Part shown: positions 46,801 to 54,176 of the stretch, one piece after another
Layout of the letters: the number at the start of each line of letters is the position of its first letter
Position numbering within the stretch: position 1 is the stretch's first letter
Origin: Echinicola arenosa
Lineage (GTDB): Bacteria > Bacteroidota > Bacteroidia > Cytophagales > Cyclobacteriaceae
Length of the DNA: 64,000 bases
Reading direction: 5' to 3'
Assembly (NCBI RefSeq): GCF_014841125.1
Contig: NZ_JACYTQ010000002.1
Span: 124,001 to 188,000, forward strand
The notes under the pieces: generated by a model
Seen by the model: the letters and a program-made list of their open reading frames with translations, nothing else
What the model was told of the DNA's origin: nothing
Database searches by the model: none
Program-made: the position numbers and the translations under genes

Positions 46801-47067
46801 ATCCAATTGGAAATTACCATCCAAATCAGTGGCTACTCCAATGGTTGTACCTTTGACAATCACTGATACTCCAGGTATTGCATTGCCTTGTTCATCCACC
46901 ACGGTACCTGAGACAGTGATTTCTGCCGATTCTTTGAAAGTAAGTTTTGATTTTGAAACGAAGGAATTGTCGACGGACGTCGACCCAAAAGCTGGTACTT
47001 GCTGGAACAAGAAAATGCTCAGCAAAAGAAACACAGCAAGATTTCTGTGTAAATCTTCATAATTCAT
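43864..47067 (-). CDS. SusC/RagA-family TonB-dependent transporter
   Basis: A 1067-residue outer-membrane transporter. A signal peptide (about 1-29) precedes a carboxypeptidase-regulatory-like domain (about 50-125: ISGTVVDEQGNAIPGVSVIV with one shift, VATDLDGNFQLDVP). The TonB box/plug begins at EVVVVGYGVQKKGTITGAVG, followed by plug motifs (GKIQGVTARQGDARPGSSAS, IYGMRAANGVVLVTTKKG) and a 22-strand barrel ending in aromatic RLFNFGFSITL. It imports oligosaccharides across the outer membrane using TonB energy. It is first in the arabinan operon; its upstream region holds the arabinose palindrome at 47196. Confidence 0.95.
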   Translation of the reverse strand: MNYEDLHRNLAVFLLLSIFLFQQVPAFGSTSVDNSFVSKSKLTFKESAEITVSGTVVDEQGNAIPGVSVIVKGTTIGVATDLDGNFQLDVPSTESVLVFSYLGFEPQDAVVGNRSNINITLVENLSDLGEVVVVGYGVQKKGTITGAVGEVKADDLIKTPSVTTSEALVGKIQGVTARQGDARPGSSASIQIRNMGQPLFVIDGIPSDAAQFNNLGQSDIESITVLKDASAAIYGMRAANGVVLVTTKKGKVNQKAEINLSGYYGLQNFTRYPQPANAYQFLRANAESEVNLGGSPSITPEELQKWQQGTEKGYQSFDFYDFIMKPNVPQYSLNGSAIGGSENTKYYFSLSHLNQDALIDDYLFQRTNFQSNIDMTLADGLTVGTQISGRIENREQVGVPGLDDYFNPFLSIFTMWPTERPYANDNPNYVNGDVHNINVNPATYTKDVTGYVDEIWRGIKGNFYAQYEFDFGLSMKGTYSYNYTTLDFDGFEYTYDGYIYNEDTGIYETRPEWGNQNPWRERRKRNTVDRVGQFQINYGKNFGDHSVSAIAGYERWDQQSHYMVVHTVPPNNYIPIMSFADQDLLIDEIYQEAREGYLAKINYDYKEKYLVELLGRYDGSFLFAEGKRFGFFPGISAGWKISDESFMTNAKGKVLSDLKIRASYGQTGNDRFIGSNNFIVDPFSYYAGYNFIPTAGGSAVLNGSFVPGVDPRGLPVTNLSWITNTNINFGLDAYLFNSKLFVQGDVFERRRTGLPAGRYDVLLPAEVGYTLPSENLESDAHRGIEGIVTYTGKAGAVDFSLSANGTISRLKIIERYKPRFGNSWNEYRTDQEGRWANINWGYQVMGRFESQEQIENYPVDIDGQGNRNVLPGDFIYEDVNGDGLINGMDERPIGYAEGSNPYVSFGMNGSASYKGFELYFSFAGASMQTFTRNWELRYPFQNNGVSPDFMFEDRWHHEDLYNADSEWVPGTYPAIRRFGADHLYRHNTFWLTNVKYLRLRNLEIGYRVPESFLEKYGINALRVYANGTNLFSIDNTKEFGVDPEIGAANGLVYPQQRLFNFGFSITL

Positions 47068-47195
47068 ATTAAAGGGGTTTATTGATAATTAATTTTAACG
47101 AATAAAATCACTCACCTGCCTAAAGCAGATACCGGACGCAACGAACTTAACACTAACCACTTATATGTCTTGTCCAGAAACAAAAAAACGGTTAA

Positions 47196-47210
47196 GTGTA
47201 TTAATTACAC
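47196..47210. promoter_or_regulatory. Putative arabinose-regulon operator GTGTA-TTAAT-TACAC
   Basis: A palindrome with perfect 5-bp arms, 129 bases upstream of the SusC start codon. Read on the minus strand it is followed by CTTAA, as in the copy before the secreted GH43. No consensus -7 element was found downstream of it. Confidence 0.6.
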
Positions 47211-47460
47211 CAATTAATTTTTCGAATATTAGACAATAATCAGCATCAATGCAAAATTTAAATGTAAATTTTACACTAAATACTACTGGACATTAAAAAC
47301 AAGGATTTCAAAAAAGAAATTAAAACCGGCTTATTGCATTATAATCATTAAAAAAAACTTTAAATTTTAACAATAACCTATCACACAGGGCCATATATTG
47401 AAAAAACATAAAACAGATTCATTTCCGCAATCGATTGAAAAAATCATTTTTTTAAAGCTC

Positions 47461-47487
47461 AAAAAAGAGCAGGAAAAATTCCTGCTC
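47461..47487 (-). terminator. Second terminator after the M1 peptidase gene
   Basis: Perfect 9-bp arms GAGCAGGAA / TTCCTGCTC with a 3-base loop, followed on the minus strand by six T residues. Confidence 0.8.
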
Positions 47488-47499
47488 CAAGAAAATGAA

Positions 47500-47525
47500 A
47501 TAAAAAAGGGAGCTAAAAGCTCCCT
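47500..47525 (-). terminator. First terminator after the M1 peptidase gene
   Basis: Perfect 7-bp arms GGGAGCT / AGCTCCC with a 3-base loop, followed on the minus strand by TTTTTTA. It begins about 6 bases after the peptidase stop codon. Confidence 0.8.
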
Positions 47526-47530
47526 AAATA

Positions 47531-49486
47531 TTACTCTTCAGAGTAAATCTGACTCGGCCATTTATCATTGCTGATGTTGATGTCCGGTATCACTTTATCT
47601 GGGTCAATTTCAATGCTCTTAACCTCTTTATCGGTTTTGTACAAATGGTTCCACTGGTCACCTCTTTGCCAAATCTCTACAGGAAGGGTAAATCTTTCCG
47701 TGCTATTATCTACAAACGTCACTTCTATAACCACTGGCATTGGGATTCCGCCTTTGCTTGACAATGCTAACACATAGTTTCCTCCGTAAGGATAGACACC
47801 GTCTAATGACAAGTCAATATTTTCATTTCCATAGAACCAACCTTTCCAGAACCAGTTCAAATTCTCTCCAGCTACATTCTCCATATGATTAAAGAAATCA
47901 GTCGGCTGTGGGTGCTTGAACGCCCAAGTGTTGATGTATGATTTGAATGCATTGTCAAATCTCTCATGTCCCAAGATATATTCTCTTAACATGATCAAAC
48001 CAATACCAGGTTTCATGTAAGCTGTCATACCAAGATTATTGACATTTACCACATCTGGATAAGTATCTATCCCCTCTCTGGTTTCTCTGTTGAAATAAGC
48101 GATGTACTTTCTGGTTTGATTCAGGTCTGAAGGATATTCTCCGTCATTGAAAGCCAAAGTACTGTAATGGTTGATAAAGGTATTGAAACCTTCATCCATC
48201 CATGGGTACAATCTCTCATTGCTTCCTACAATCATCGGGAACCAATTGTGACCAAACTCATGGTCAGTCACACCCCAAAGAGACTCTCCTTTGCTTTTAT
48301 ATCCACAAAAGTTAAAGCCAGGATATTCCATTCCTCCGATATCAGCCGCTACGTTGGTTGCAGTTGCGTAAGGGAATTCATACCACATTTCGGAATAATG
48401 CTCGATTGAAGCTTTGCTGTATTCTGTGGACCTTGTCCAAGCTTCAATGCCATCACTTTCCTTTGGATAAGCAGATTGAGCGAGAATGGTTTTTCCACTT
48501 GGCAAGTTGATTCTTGCCGCATCCCAAATAAACGCTTTAGAAGAAGCAAAGGCTACATCTCTTGAATTCTCAATTTTAAACTTCCAAGTCAATGTACCAT
48601 CCTGCTTCAACCTTGTAGATGGGTCAGCAACTTCCTCCGGCTTCAAGATATAAACAGTAGTATCACTCTTCATGGCTTGATCCATCCTGTTCTGCATTTC
48701 CTTTGACATTACCTCAGACGGATTCAACAGCTTACCAGAACCTACTACGATATGATCGGCTGGAGCAGTAACTGCATATTCAAAATCCCCATATTCTAGA
48801 TAGAACTCGCCTGCACCCAAATACGGTTCTGTATTCCATCCTTTTACATCATCAAAGACTGCCATTCTTGGATACCATTGAGCCAAAGCATAAATAGTTC
48901 CTTCCTCCACGTCCAATCTCCCCATTCGATCCATTCCTTTTACAGGGATTTTGAAGCTGAAGTCCATTTTAATGGTAGCTTCACCGCCTTTGGCAGGTAG
49001 TGGCTCCGAAAAGAAAACCTGCATCCTGGTGTCACTAACCAAATACTTATCAGAAGCAGCTCCTCTTTTACCAACTGTGGCAGACACATTGGTAAGCTCA
49101 TAACCTCCATCTGTATCTCCATTGTATCGGTTGCCTTGGATTGGCGTAGTCAATGTTCCTCTAGAGTCCTCAGTAAACCTATTTTGCTCAAGCTGCAACC
49201 AAACAAAGTCCAATGCTTCAGGGCTATTGTTGGTATAGTGAATGGCTATGCTCCCTGTAATGGTATGCTCTTCGTCATCAAGGGTTACATTAATCTTGTA
49301 ATCAGCTCCGTTTTGCCAATAGTTTGGACCTGGTTTTCCAGTTGCTGATCGATAAATATTTCCTCTGCGGTAGGTAAAATCATTAAATTCTCCTTGGTTG
49401 TTTTCTTCTACCTGTTGTGCACCCGCAAAATGCACTAAAAACAGTCCTAAAAACAGGAAAGAAAGTTTCTCTAAAGTATATCTCAT
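47531..49486 (-). CDS. Secreted M1-family zinc metallopeptidase
   Basis: A 651-residue peptidase begun at the ATG at 49486, where a signal peptide starts (MRYTLEKLSFLFLGLFLVHF, cleaved near GAQ). The frame stays open 39 codons further upstream, but that part is not signal-like and includes the -7 element. The zinc motif HEFGH (409-413) with downstream WMDEGFNTF (the third ligand Glu about 20 residues later) is intact. It removes N-terminal residues from peptides in the periplasm or outside. The GxMEN motif of aminopeptidase N is replaced by GGMEYPG. It is monocistronic with two terminators. Confidence 0.88.
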   Translation of the reverse strand: MRYTLEKLSFLFLGLFLVHFAGAQQVEENNQGEFNDFTYRRGNIYRSATGKPGPNYWQNGADYKINVTLDDEEHTITGSIAIHYTNNSPEALDFVWLQLEQNRFTEDSRGTLTTPIQGNRYNGDTDGGYELTNVSATVGKRGAASDKYLVSDTRMQVFFSEPLPAKGGEATIKMDFSFKIPVKGMDRMGRLDVEEGTIYALAQWYPRMAVFDDVKGWNTEPYLGAGEFYLEYGDFEYAVTAPADHIVVGSGKLLNPSEVMSKEMQNRMDQAMKSDTTVYILKPEEVADPSTRLKQDGTLTWKFKIENSRDVAFASSKAFIWDAARINLPSGKTILAQSAYPKESDGIEAWTRSTEYSKASIEHYSEMWYEFPYATATNVAADIGGMEYPGFNFCGYKSKGESLWGVTDHEFGHNWFPMIVGSNERLYPWMDEGFNTFINHYSTLAFNDGEYPSDLNQTRKYIAYFNRETREGIDTYPDVVNVNNLGMTAYMKPGIGLIMLREYILGHERFDNAFKSYINTWAFKHPQPTDFFNHMENVAGENLNWFWKGWFYGNENIDLSLDGVYPYGGNYVLALSSKGGIPMPVVIEVTFVDNSTERFTLPVEIWQRGDQWNHLYKTDKEVKSIEIDPDKVIPDINISNDKWPSQIYSEE

Positions 49487-49512
49487 AACTCGAGTTTTGT
49501 ATAATATTTCGC

Positions 49513-49520
49513 CAAATTTA
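49513..49520 (-). promoter_or_regulatory. -7 promoter element of the M1 peptidase gene
   Basis: On the minus strand it reads TAAATTTG, an exact TAnnTTTG match, 26 bases before the chosen ATG. It implies a short leader of about 20 bases and supports the downstream start. Confidence 0.45.
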
Positions 49521-49687
49521 CATAAAGATTGATGAAGAAGAAACTGAATTATTTTAACGGTAACATTTTCACCATTCTTTCTTCTGTAAATTATCCAAAC
49601 CACAACTCATAATTCAGATTTATTTTTTTTTTACACTTCATTATCAACCACTTAATATTTCATTACATATTTTTTTGAAAATAATAT

Positions 49688-49717
49688 TTGCACCTAAAGT
49701 TTTTACACCTACCTTTG
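49688..49717 (+). promoter_or_regulatory. Promoter of the tandem tRNA-Val genes
   Basis: A -33 TTG (49688-49690) and a -7 TACCTTTG (49710-49717) are separated by exactly 19 bases, the Bacteroidota consensus. The tRNA begins about 26 bases after the predicted start site. Confidence 0.8.
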
Positions 49718-49750
49718 CAATCCAATTAAACGATAAAAGATCGTCAAAAT

Positions 49751-49825
49751 GGGAATTTAGCTCAGTTGGTTCAGAGCATCTGCCTTACAAGCAGAGGGTC
49801 GGGGGTTCGAATCCCTCAATTCCCA
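49751..49825 (+). tRNA. tRNA-Val (anticodon TAC), copy 1
   Basis: A 75-base cloverleaf: acceptor GGGAATT/AATTCCC with discriminator A, D arm GCTC/GAGC, anticodon arm TCTGC-CTTACAA-GCAGA giving anticodon TAC, and T arm around TTCGAAT. The CCA end is not encoded. Confidence 0.97.
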
Positions 49826-49874
49826 CAAAAGTTTTTGAAAGCTTTTCAAAGACTTAAGTGGTTTAAAATTTATC

Positions 49875-49949
49875 GGGAATTTAGCTCAGTTGGTTCAGAG
49901 CATCTGCCTTACAAGCAGAGGGTCGGGGGTTCGAATCCCTCAATTCCCA
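49875..49949 (+). tRNA. tRNA-Val (anticodon TAC), copy 2
   Basis: A 75-base copy identical to copy 1, 49 bases downstream. It has no consensus promoter of its own and is probably processed from the same transcript, which ends at the hairpin starting at 49956. Confidence 0.97.
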
Positions 49950-49955
49950 CTTTTA

Positions 49956-49987
49956 AAAAGCTAATCCAAATGGATTAGCTTTTTTTA
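49956..49987 (+). terminator. Terminator of the tRNA-Val transcript
   Basis: AAAAGCTAATCC and GGATTAGCTTTT pair perfectly around a 4-base loop and are followed by a T run. Confidence 0.85.
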
Positions 49988-50163
49988 TTTAGCAAGAGCT
50001 CAAAAAGAAATTCAAAACCACAGAAAAATGGATAAGAACACACTTTAGATTATAAATCCAAGCTCACCTTTTTCATCTGTGGTTTGAAATAATTTTAGGT
50101 CCATGACTTCATTAAGCCCACACCTAACCCTACCTTTAACTCGACAATAAACTATCTTTATAA

Positions 50164-51708
50164 TCAAATATCAAACTTTATCCCCTGTGCCAGCGGAAGT
50201 TCAGCACTGTAATTAATGGTATTGGTTTGCCTTCTCATATAAGCCTTCCAAGCATCAGAACCAGACTCTCTACCTCCACCTGTCTCTTTTTCACCACCAA
50301 AGGCCCCTCCGATTTCAGCACCTGAAGTACCGATATTTACATTGGCAATCCCGCAATCAGAGCCCTCTACCGACAAGAAATATTCCGCTTCCCTCATATT
50401 CATCGTCATCATAGCAGATGACAAGCCCTGAGGAACACCATTTTGACAGGAAACAGCTTCCTCGAGCTCGTTGTATTTTATAAGATAAAGTATGGGTGCA
50501 AAAGTCTCTTGCTGAACTACCTGAAAATGATTTTCTACTTCAAAGACACATGGCTTCACATAGCAACCAGACTCAAAACCTTCTCCATTCAACACTCCTC
50601 CTTCAACCAATTCTTTTCCCCCTTCTGCCTTGACTCTTTCAATGGCTGATAGGTAATTATCAACCGCATCTACATCAATCAAAGGCCCAATATGATTCTT
50701 TTCATTCAATGGATCTCCAATCACCAATTTGCTATAGGCCGACACCAACCGCTCTTTAACCTCTTCATAAACTGAATCATGAATAATCAATCTTCGGGTA
50801 CTTGTACAGCGTTGCCCTGCAGTTCCGACCGCACCAAACAACGCACCCCGAATGGCCACATCCAAATCCGCGTTTTCTGTAATAATGATGGCATTATTAC
50901 CCCCTAGCTCCAACAACACCCTACCTAGCCGACCTCCAACAACCTCCCCTACGGATTTACCCATTCTTGTGGAACCTGTGGCCGAAACCAATGCCACCCT
51001 TGGGTCCTGAGCCAAAAATGCCCCCACATTGGCATCACCAATTAACAAACAAGATATACCTTCTGAAAACCCATTTTTATTGAATACTTCTGCTGCAATA
51101 TTTTGACAAGCCAAGGATGTCAATGGCGTTTTCTCTGATGGCTTCCACACACACACATCTCCACAAACCCACGCGATCATAGTATTCCAAGACCACACTG
51201 CCACTGGAAAATTAAAAGCTGAAATAACCCCAACAATCCCCAAGGGATGCCATTGCTCATACATTCTATGGCCAGGGCGTTCAGAATGCATTGCCAAACC
51301 ATATAGCTGCCTCGAAAGTCCGACTGCAAAATCACAGATATCTATCATTTCCTGCACTTCCCCTAAGCCCTCTTGGTAAGATTTCCCCATTTCATAGGAA
51401 ACCAACTTACCTAAGGCCTCTTTTTTCTCCCTTAAAGCAATACCAATTTGCCTCACCACTTCCCCCCTTTGTGGAGCGGGAACCTTCCTCCAAACCTTAA
51501 AAGCCTTTTCAGCCTTCTCCATTACCAACTCATAAGCCTCTCTGGAGGTCACTTGCACCTTCCCAATTTCCTTTCCATCCACTGGAGATTTACTCACCAG
51601 CCATTCTCCCTTTAAATCGATATATTCAACGCCTGTCCACGTTCCTTTATTTACCTCATTTATTCCTAGTTGCTCCAAAAGTGCTTTTACTTCAAATTTC
51701 TCTTCCAT
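50164..51708 (-). CDS. Aldehyde dehydrogenase, ALDH7 type (aminoadipate-semialdehyde / piperideine-6-carboxylate dehydrogenase)
   Basis: A 514-residue NAD(P)+-dependent dehydrogenase. Catalytic Glu267 (LLELGGNNAII) and Cys301 (GTAGQRCTSTRRLIIH) are present, as is the cofactor motif VSATGSTRMGKSV (about 241-253). The N-terminal LLEQLGINEVNKGTWTG and the GQRCT-TRR segment are characteristic of ALDH7/antiquitin, which oxidises alpha-aminoadipate semialdehyde in lysine catabolism. Piperideine-6-carboxylate dehydrogenase is the likely role. It is monocistronic. Its promoter overlaps the terminator of the htrA gene upstream. Confidence 0.88.
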   Translation of the reverse strand: MEEKFEVKALLEQLGINEVNKGTWTGVEYIDLKGEWLVSKSPVDGKEIGKVQVTSREAYELVMEKAEKAFKVWRKVPAPQRGEVVRQIGIALREKKEALGKLVSYEMGKSYQEGLGEVQEMIDICDFAVGLSRQLYGLAMHSERPGHRMYEQWHPLGIVGVISAFNFPVAVWSWNTMIAWVCGDVCVWKPSEKTPLTSLACQNIAAEVFNKNGFSEGISCLLIGDANVGAFLAQDPRVALVSATGSTRMGKSVGEVVGGRLGRVLLELGGNNAIIITENADLDVAIRGALFGAVGTAGQRCTSTRRLIIHDSVYEEVKERLVSAYSKLVIGDPLNEKNHIGPLIDVDAVDNYLSAIERVKAEGGKELVEGGVLNGEGFESGCYVKPCVFEVENHFQVVQQETFAPILYLIKYNELEEAVSCQNGVPQGLSSAMMTMNMREAEYFLSVEGSDCGIANVNIGTSGAEIGGAFGGEKETGGGRESGSDAWKAYMRRQTNTINYSAELPLAQGIKFDI

Positions 51709-51738
51709 AGGGCCTATATTAGTTTATGTCGCTTTAAC

Positions 51739-51767
51739 CAAAGCTAGCAAAAAAAAAGGCCATCCAA
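51739..51767 (-). promoter_or_regulatory. Promoter of the aldehyde dehydrogenase gene
   Basis: On the minus strand TTG and TAGCTTTG are spaced by 18 bases, close to the consensus. The -33 TTG lies in the loop of the htrA terminator hairpin, so termination and initiation signals overlap. Confidence 0.6.
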
Positions 51768-51785
51768 AATGGATGGCCTTTTTAA
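51747..51785 (-). terminator. Terminator of the htrA-family gene
   Basis: AAGGCCATCC and GGATGGCCTT pair around a short AT loop. On the minus strand the stem is followed by about ten T residues. It lies 30 bases after the htrA stop codon. Confidence 0.9.
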
Positions 51786-51813
51786 CACATACATAAACCA
51801 ACTAAACACTATA

Positions 51814-53310
51814 CTATTTGTCTATCTCTATTTCGAAGTAAGATTTCTGGCCGTTAGGATAGATTCCCAACACCATCACTTCTTCTCCTTTATTTCTTTT
51901 CAAAGTTGCTATTAAATCATTAGCTCCTTTGATTTTGTCTCTTCCAACATGAGTCACCACAAATCCTTCACGGGCACCGGCCTCTTCCCACTTGTCATTA
52001 TCTATCTCATCGATAACAGCCCCACCATCTACATCAAGGCGTCGCTGTAAAGACAATTCAAGATCTTTGAAAGTTACAGATTCAAATTCAGCCAACTTAG
52101 GCGCTTCTTTTTTCACTATTTTCGTAGTACCGGATATATTTTTTAGAGTGGCATCCACTTCATTCTCTTTACCATCTCTTAGGTATTTCACGGACACTTT
52201 ATCACCGGGACGTTTTCTGGCGACCATTTCCTGGAGTTTGGATACTGTATTGGTGGCCACACCGTCAATTCCAATGATAATATCACCCTCTTGCAAGCCA
52301 GCATCTTCACCTCCACTTCCTTCATTCACCTCGGCTACATAAACCCCTTGGGAAACACCTAGGTCTTTACCAAGATACTCCTCAAATTCAGGACTCACAT
52401 CCTGAATAGAAACTCCCAACAAACCTCTTTGCACAGTACCATACTCCAATAAATCATCCATCACTTTTTTCACGATACTGCTTGGCACCGCAAAGGCATA
52501 TCCACTGAAAACACCTGTTTGGCTAGCAATGGCTGTATTGATACCTATCAACTCTCCTGACAAGTTCACAAGAGCACCTCCCGAGTTACCCCTGTTCACC
52601 ACCGCATCAGTCTGGATAAAGGATTCAATCTGGAGGTTGTTATTGCTTTCATTCCGCAAGATTCCAATATTCCTTGCCTTGGCACTCACAATACCAGCAG
52701 TGACCGTAGATGTCAAATCAAACGGGTTGCCCACTGCTAGGACCCACTCACCTACTTGGGTTTGATCGGAATCTCCAAATGGCACAAACGGCAAGTTATC
52801 CGCCTCTATTTTCAACAATGCTAAATCGGTAGTCGGGTCAGTCCCTATCAACTTGGCTTTGTAGTTTGTATTATCATAAAGTGTGATTTCAATATCCTTG
52901 GCATCTTCGATCACGTGATTATTCGTCACCACATAACCATCTTCTGAAATGATCACGCCAGATCCCGAACTTACTCCTTCTCTTGGGCGTCCCTGCCCTC
53001 CATTGTCCGGATACCGGAATTCAAAAAACTCCTCCAAAGGATTTCCTCCACGGCTGGAGCTTTGCATGGTTACTTTACTTTTGATATGCACCACAGCGGG
53101 TGTCACTTGTGAGGCTGAAGCGACAAAGTTTATCCCATCAGGAACATTAAACTTGTCATCCTTGAGCCAATTAACAAGACTAGTATTCTGCTTTTCTTCA
53201 AAAGTGACAACTTTATCTCCTGGAGACAAAATACTCACCCCTGCTAAAGCCACCAAGCCACCAATTACAGAGGCAAGGATAATACTGAGGAAGAATTGCT
53301 TTCTATTCAT
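51814..53310 (-). CDS. Periplasmic serine protease/chaperone, Do/DegQ (HtrA) family
   Basis: A 498-residue protease begun at the ATG at 53310, where the signal anchor starts (MNRKQFFLSIILASVIGGLV); 15 in-frame codons upstream are not signal-like. The trypsin-like triad is His132 (VVTNNHVIED), Asp162 (TTDLALLKI) and Ser243 (VNRGNSGGALVN). Two PDZ domains follow (about 290-385, with GLQEGDIIIGIDG, and 400-498). It degrades or refolds damaged envelope proteins. The Hsp20 gene lies upstream on the same strand with its own terminator, so the two are neighbours but probably not one transcript. Confidence 0.93.
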   Translation of the reverse strand: MNRKQFFLSIILASVIGGLVALAGVSILSPGDKVVTFEEKQNTSLVNWLKDDKFNVPDGINFVASASQVTPAVVHIKSKVTMQSSSRGGNPLEEFFEFRYPDNGGQGRPREGVSSGSGVIISEDGYVVTNNHVIEDAKDIEITLYDNTNYKAKLIGTDPTTDLALLKIEADNLPFVPFGDSDQTQVGEWVLAVGNPFDLTSTVTAGIVSAKARNIGILRNESNNNLQIESFIQTDAVVNRGNSGGALVNLSGELIGINTAIASQTGVFSGYAFAVPSSIVKKVMDDLLEYGTVQRGLLGVSIQDVSPEFEEYLGKDLGVSQGVYVAEVNEGSGGEDAGLQEGDIIIGIDGVATNTVSKLQEMVARKRPGDKVSVKYLRDGKENEVDATLKNISGTTKIVKKEAPKLAEFESVTFKDLELSLQRRLDVDGGAVIDEIDNDKWEEAGAREGFVVTHVGRDKIKGANDLIATLKRNKGEEVMVLGIYPNGQKSYFEIEIDK

Positions 53311-53512
53311 ATTGCTCTCCTTATTTTTTTGGTTGATTAAACTAATTGAATACACGATTTGCCATTACAATTGTTTTCAAATATCGTCCAAAGATCGATA
53401 TCTGACACATCATTTAACACCTTTTAACAAAGCAGTGGCAAAGCACCATTTTCACCAATTATTCTTTCGAGAAAAACCTTATCGTTACCAATAAAGGATT
53501 CCTTTATAAGTT

Positions 53513-53547
53513 AACACAAAAAAGATAAGTGGGTTTCCCCACTTATC
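53513..53547 (-). terminator. Terminator of the Hsp20 gene
   Basis: Perfect 10-bp arms GATAAGTGGG / CCCACTTATC with a 4-base loop, followed on the minus strand by six T residues, immediately after the stop codon. Confidence 0.9.
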
Positions 53548-53549
53548 AA

Positions 53550-53978
53550 TTATTTTACTTGAATGGTTGATTTAAGCACCTTTTTCTCACTTTTTGGCAA
53601 AACGACTTTCAGTATTCCATCCTCGTATTTTGCTTCGATAGATTCGTGACTCACATCTTCAGGCAAGAAAAATGACCTGCTAAAGGAGCCATACTGCGTC
53701 TGAACAGTATGATAATTCTTTCCTTCCTTGGTCTCCTTCTGTTTTCTTTCACCGGAGATTGTCAGCTTTCCATCTAACAAATCAATCTTGAAATCTTCTT
53801 TTTTCACTCCTGGAATTGCCAGCTCTATCTCATAAGCATTTTCATCTTCGGACACATCCACCGAAGGAGAGAACTTTTGAACATTCCCATTAAGAGAATC
53901 ATTGAAGAATTTATCCAACAAACCACTGAATGATGAAGGATAATTCGGCTCGAAGTTGTTATATCTCACAAGTTTCAT
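53550..53978 (-). CDS. Hsp20/alpha-crystallin-family small heat-shock protein
   Basis: A 142-residue chaperone of normal size. The alpha-crystallin domain (about 38-135) carries DVSEDENAYEIELAIPGVKKE, LTISGERKQKE and YEDGILKVVLPK. The C-terminus KSTIQVK has the IxV anchor (IQV) for oligomer assembly. It is an ATP-independent holdase in the cytoplasm. It lies near the htrA gene, giving a small stress-gene neighbourhood. A -7-like element occurs about 110 bases upstream, so the leader may be long. Confidence 0.93.
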   Translation of the reverse strand: MKLVRYNNFEPNYPSSFSGLLDKFFNDSLNGNVQKFSPSVDVSEDENAYEIELAIPGVKKEDFKIDLLDGKLTISGERKQKETKEGKNYHTVQTQYGSFSRSFFLPEDVSHESIEAKYEDGILKVVLPKSEKKVLKSTIQVK

Positions 53979-54086
53979 AATAGTATGATTTTTAAGTTTT
54001 ATTGTTTACATCGATACTATAGTGAATATCGTACCAAGCCCAAAAACGACTCAAAAACATGCCATTATGACTTAAATCGCCCGTGT

Positions 54087-54094
54087 CAAATCTA
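54087..54094 (-). promoter_or_regulatory. Possible -7 element for the Hsp20 gene
   Basis: It reads TAGATTTG on the minus strand, an exact TAnnTTTG match about 109 bases before the ATG. No -33 TTG was found, and heat-shock genes may use another sigma factor, so this is tentative. Confidence 0.3.
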
Positions 54095-54121
54095 AAAAAC
54101 CGCCATTATGGCTGTTTTCAG

Positions 54122-54154
54122 TAAAAAAATAAGGGGCTAGCCTAGCCCCTTATT
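54122..54154 (-). terminator. Terminator of the GH29 fucosidase gene
   Basis: A near-continuous palindrome with arms AATAAGGGGCTAG / CTAGCCCCTTATT. On the minus strand it is followed by a T run. Confidence 0.85.
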
Positions 54155-54176
54155 GTCTATGATATAAAAATATCTA

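Larger units (their letters stand above)
47068..47530. other. Promoter region of the arabinan operon and terminators of the M1 peptidase gene
   Basis: No gene is seen in these 463 AT-rich bases. The left part is the SusC leader and promoter, with the palindrome at 47196. The right part has two tandem terminators at 47461-47487 and 47500-47525. Confidence 0.6.

Noticed and set aside
49675-49978. Open frames running through the tRNA-Val genes
   Set aside because: They consist mostly of translated tRNA sequence, with the two copies giving the same peptide twice; they are artefacts.
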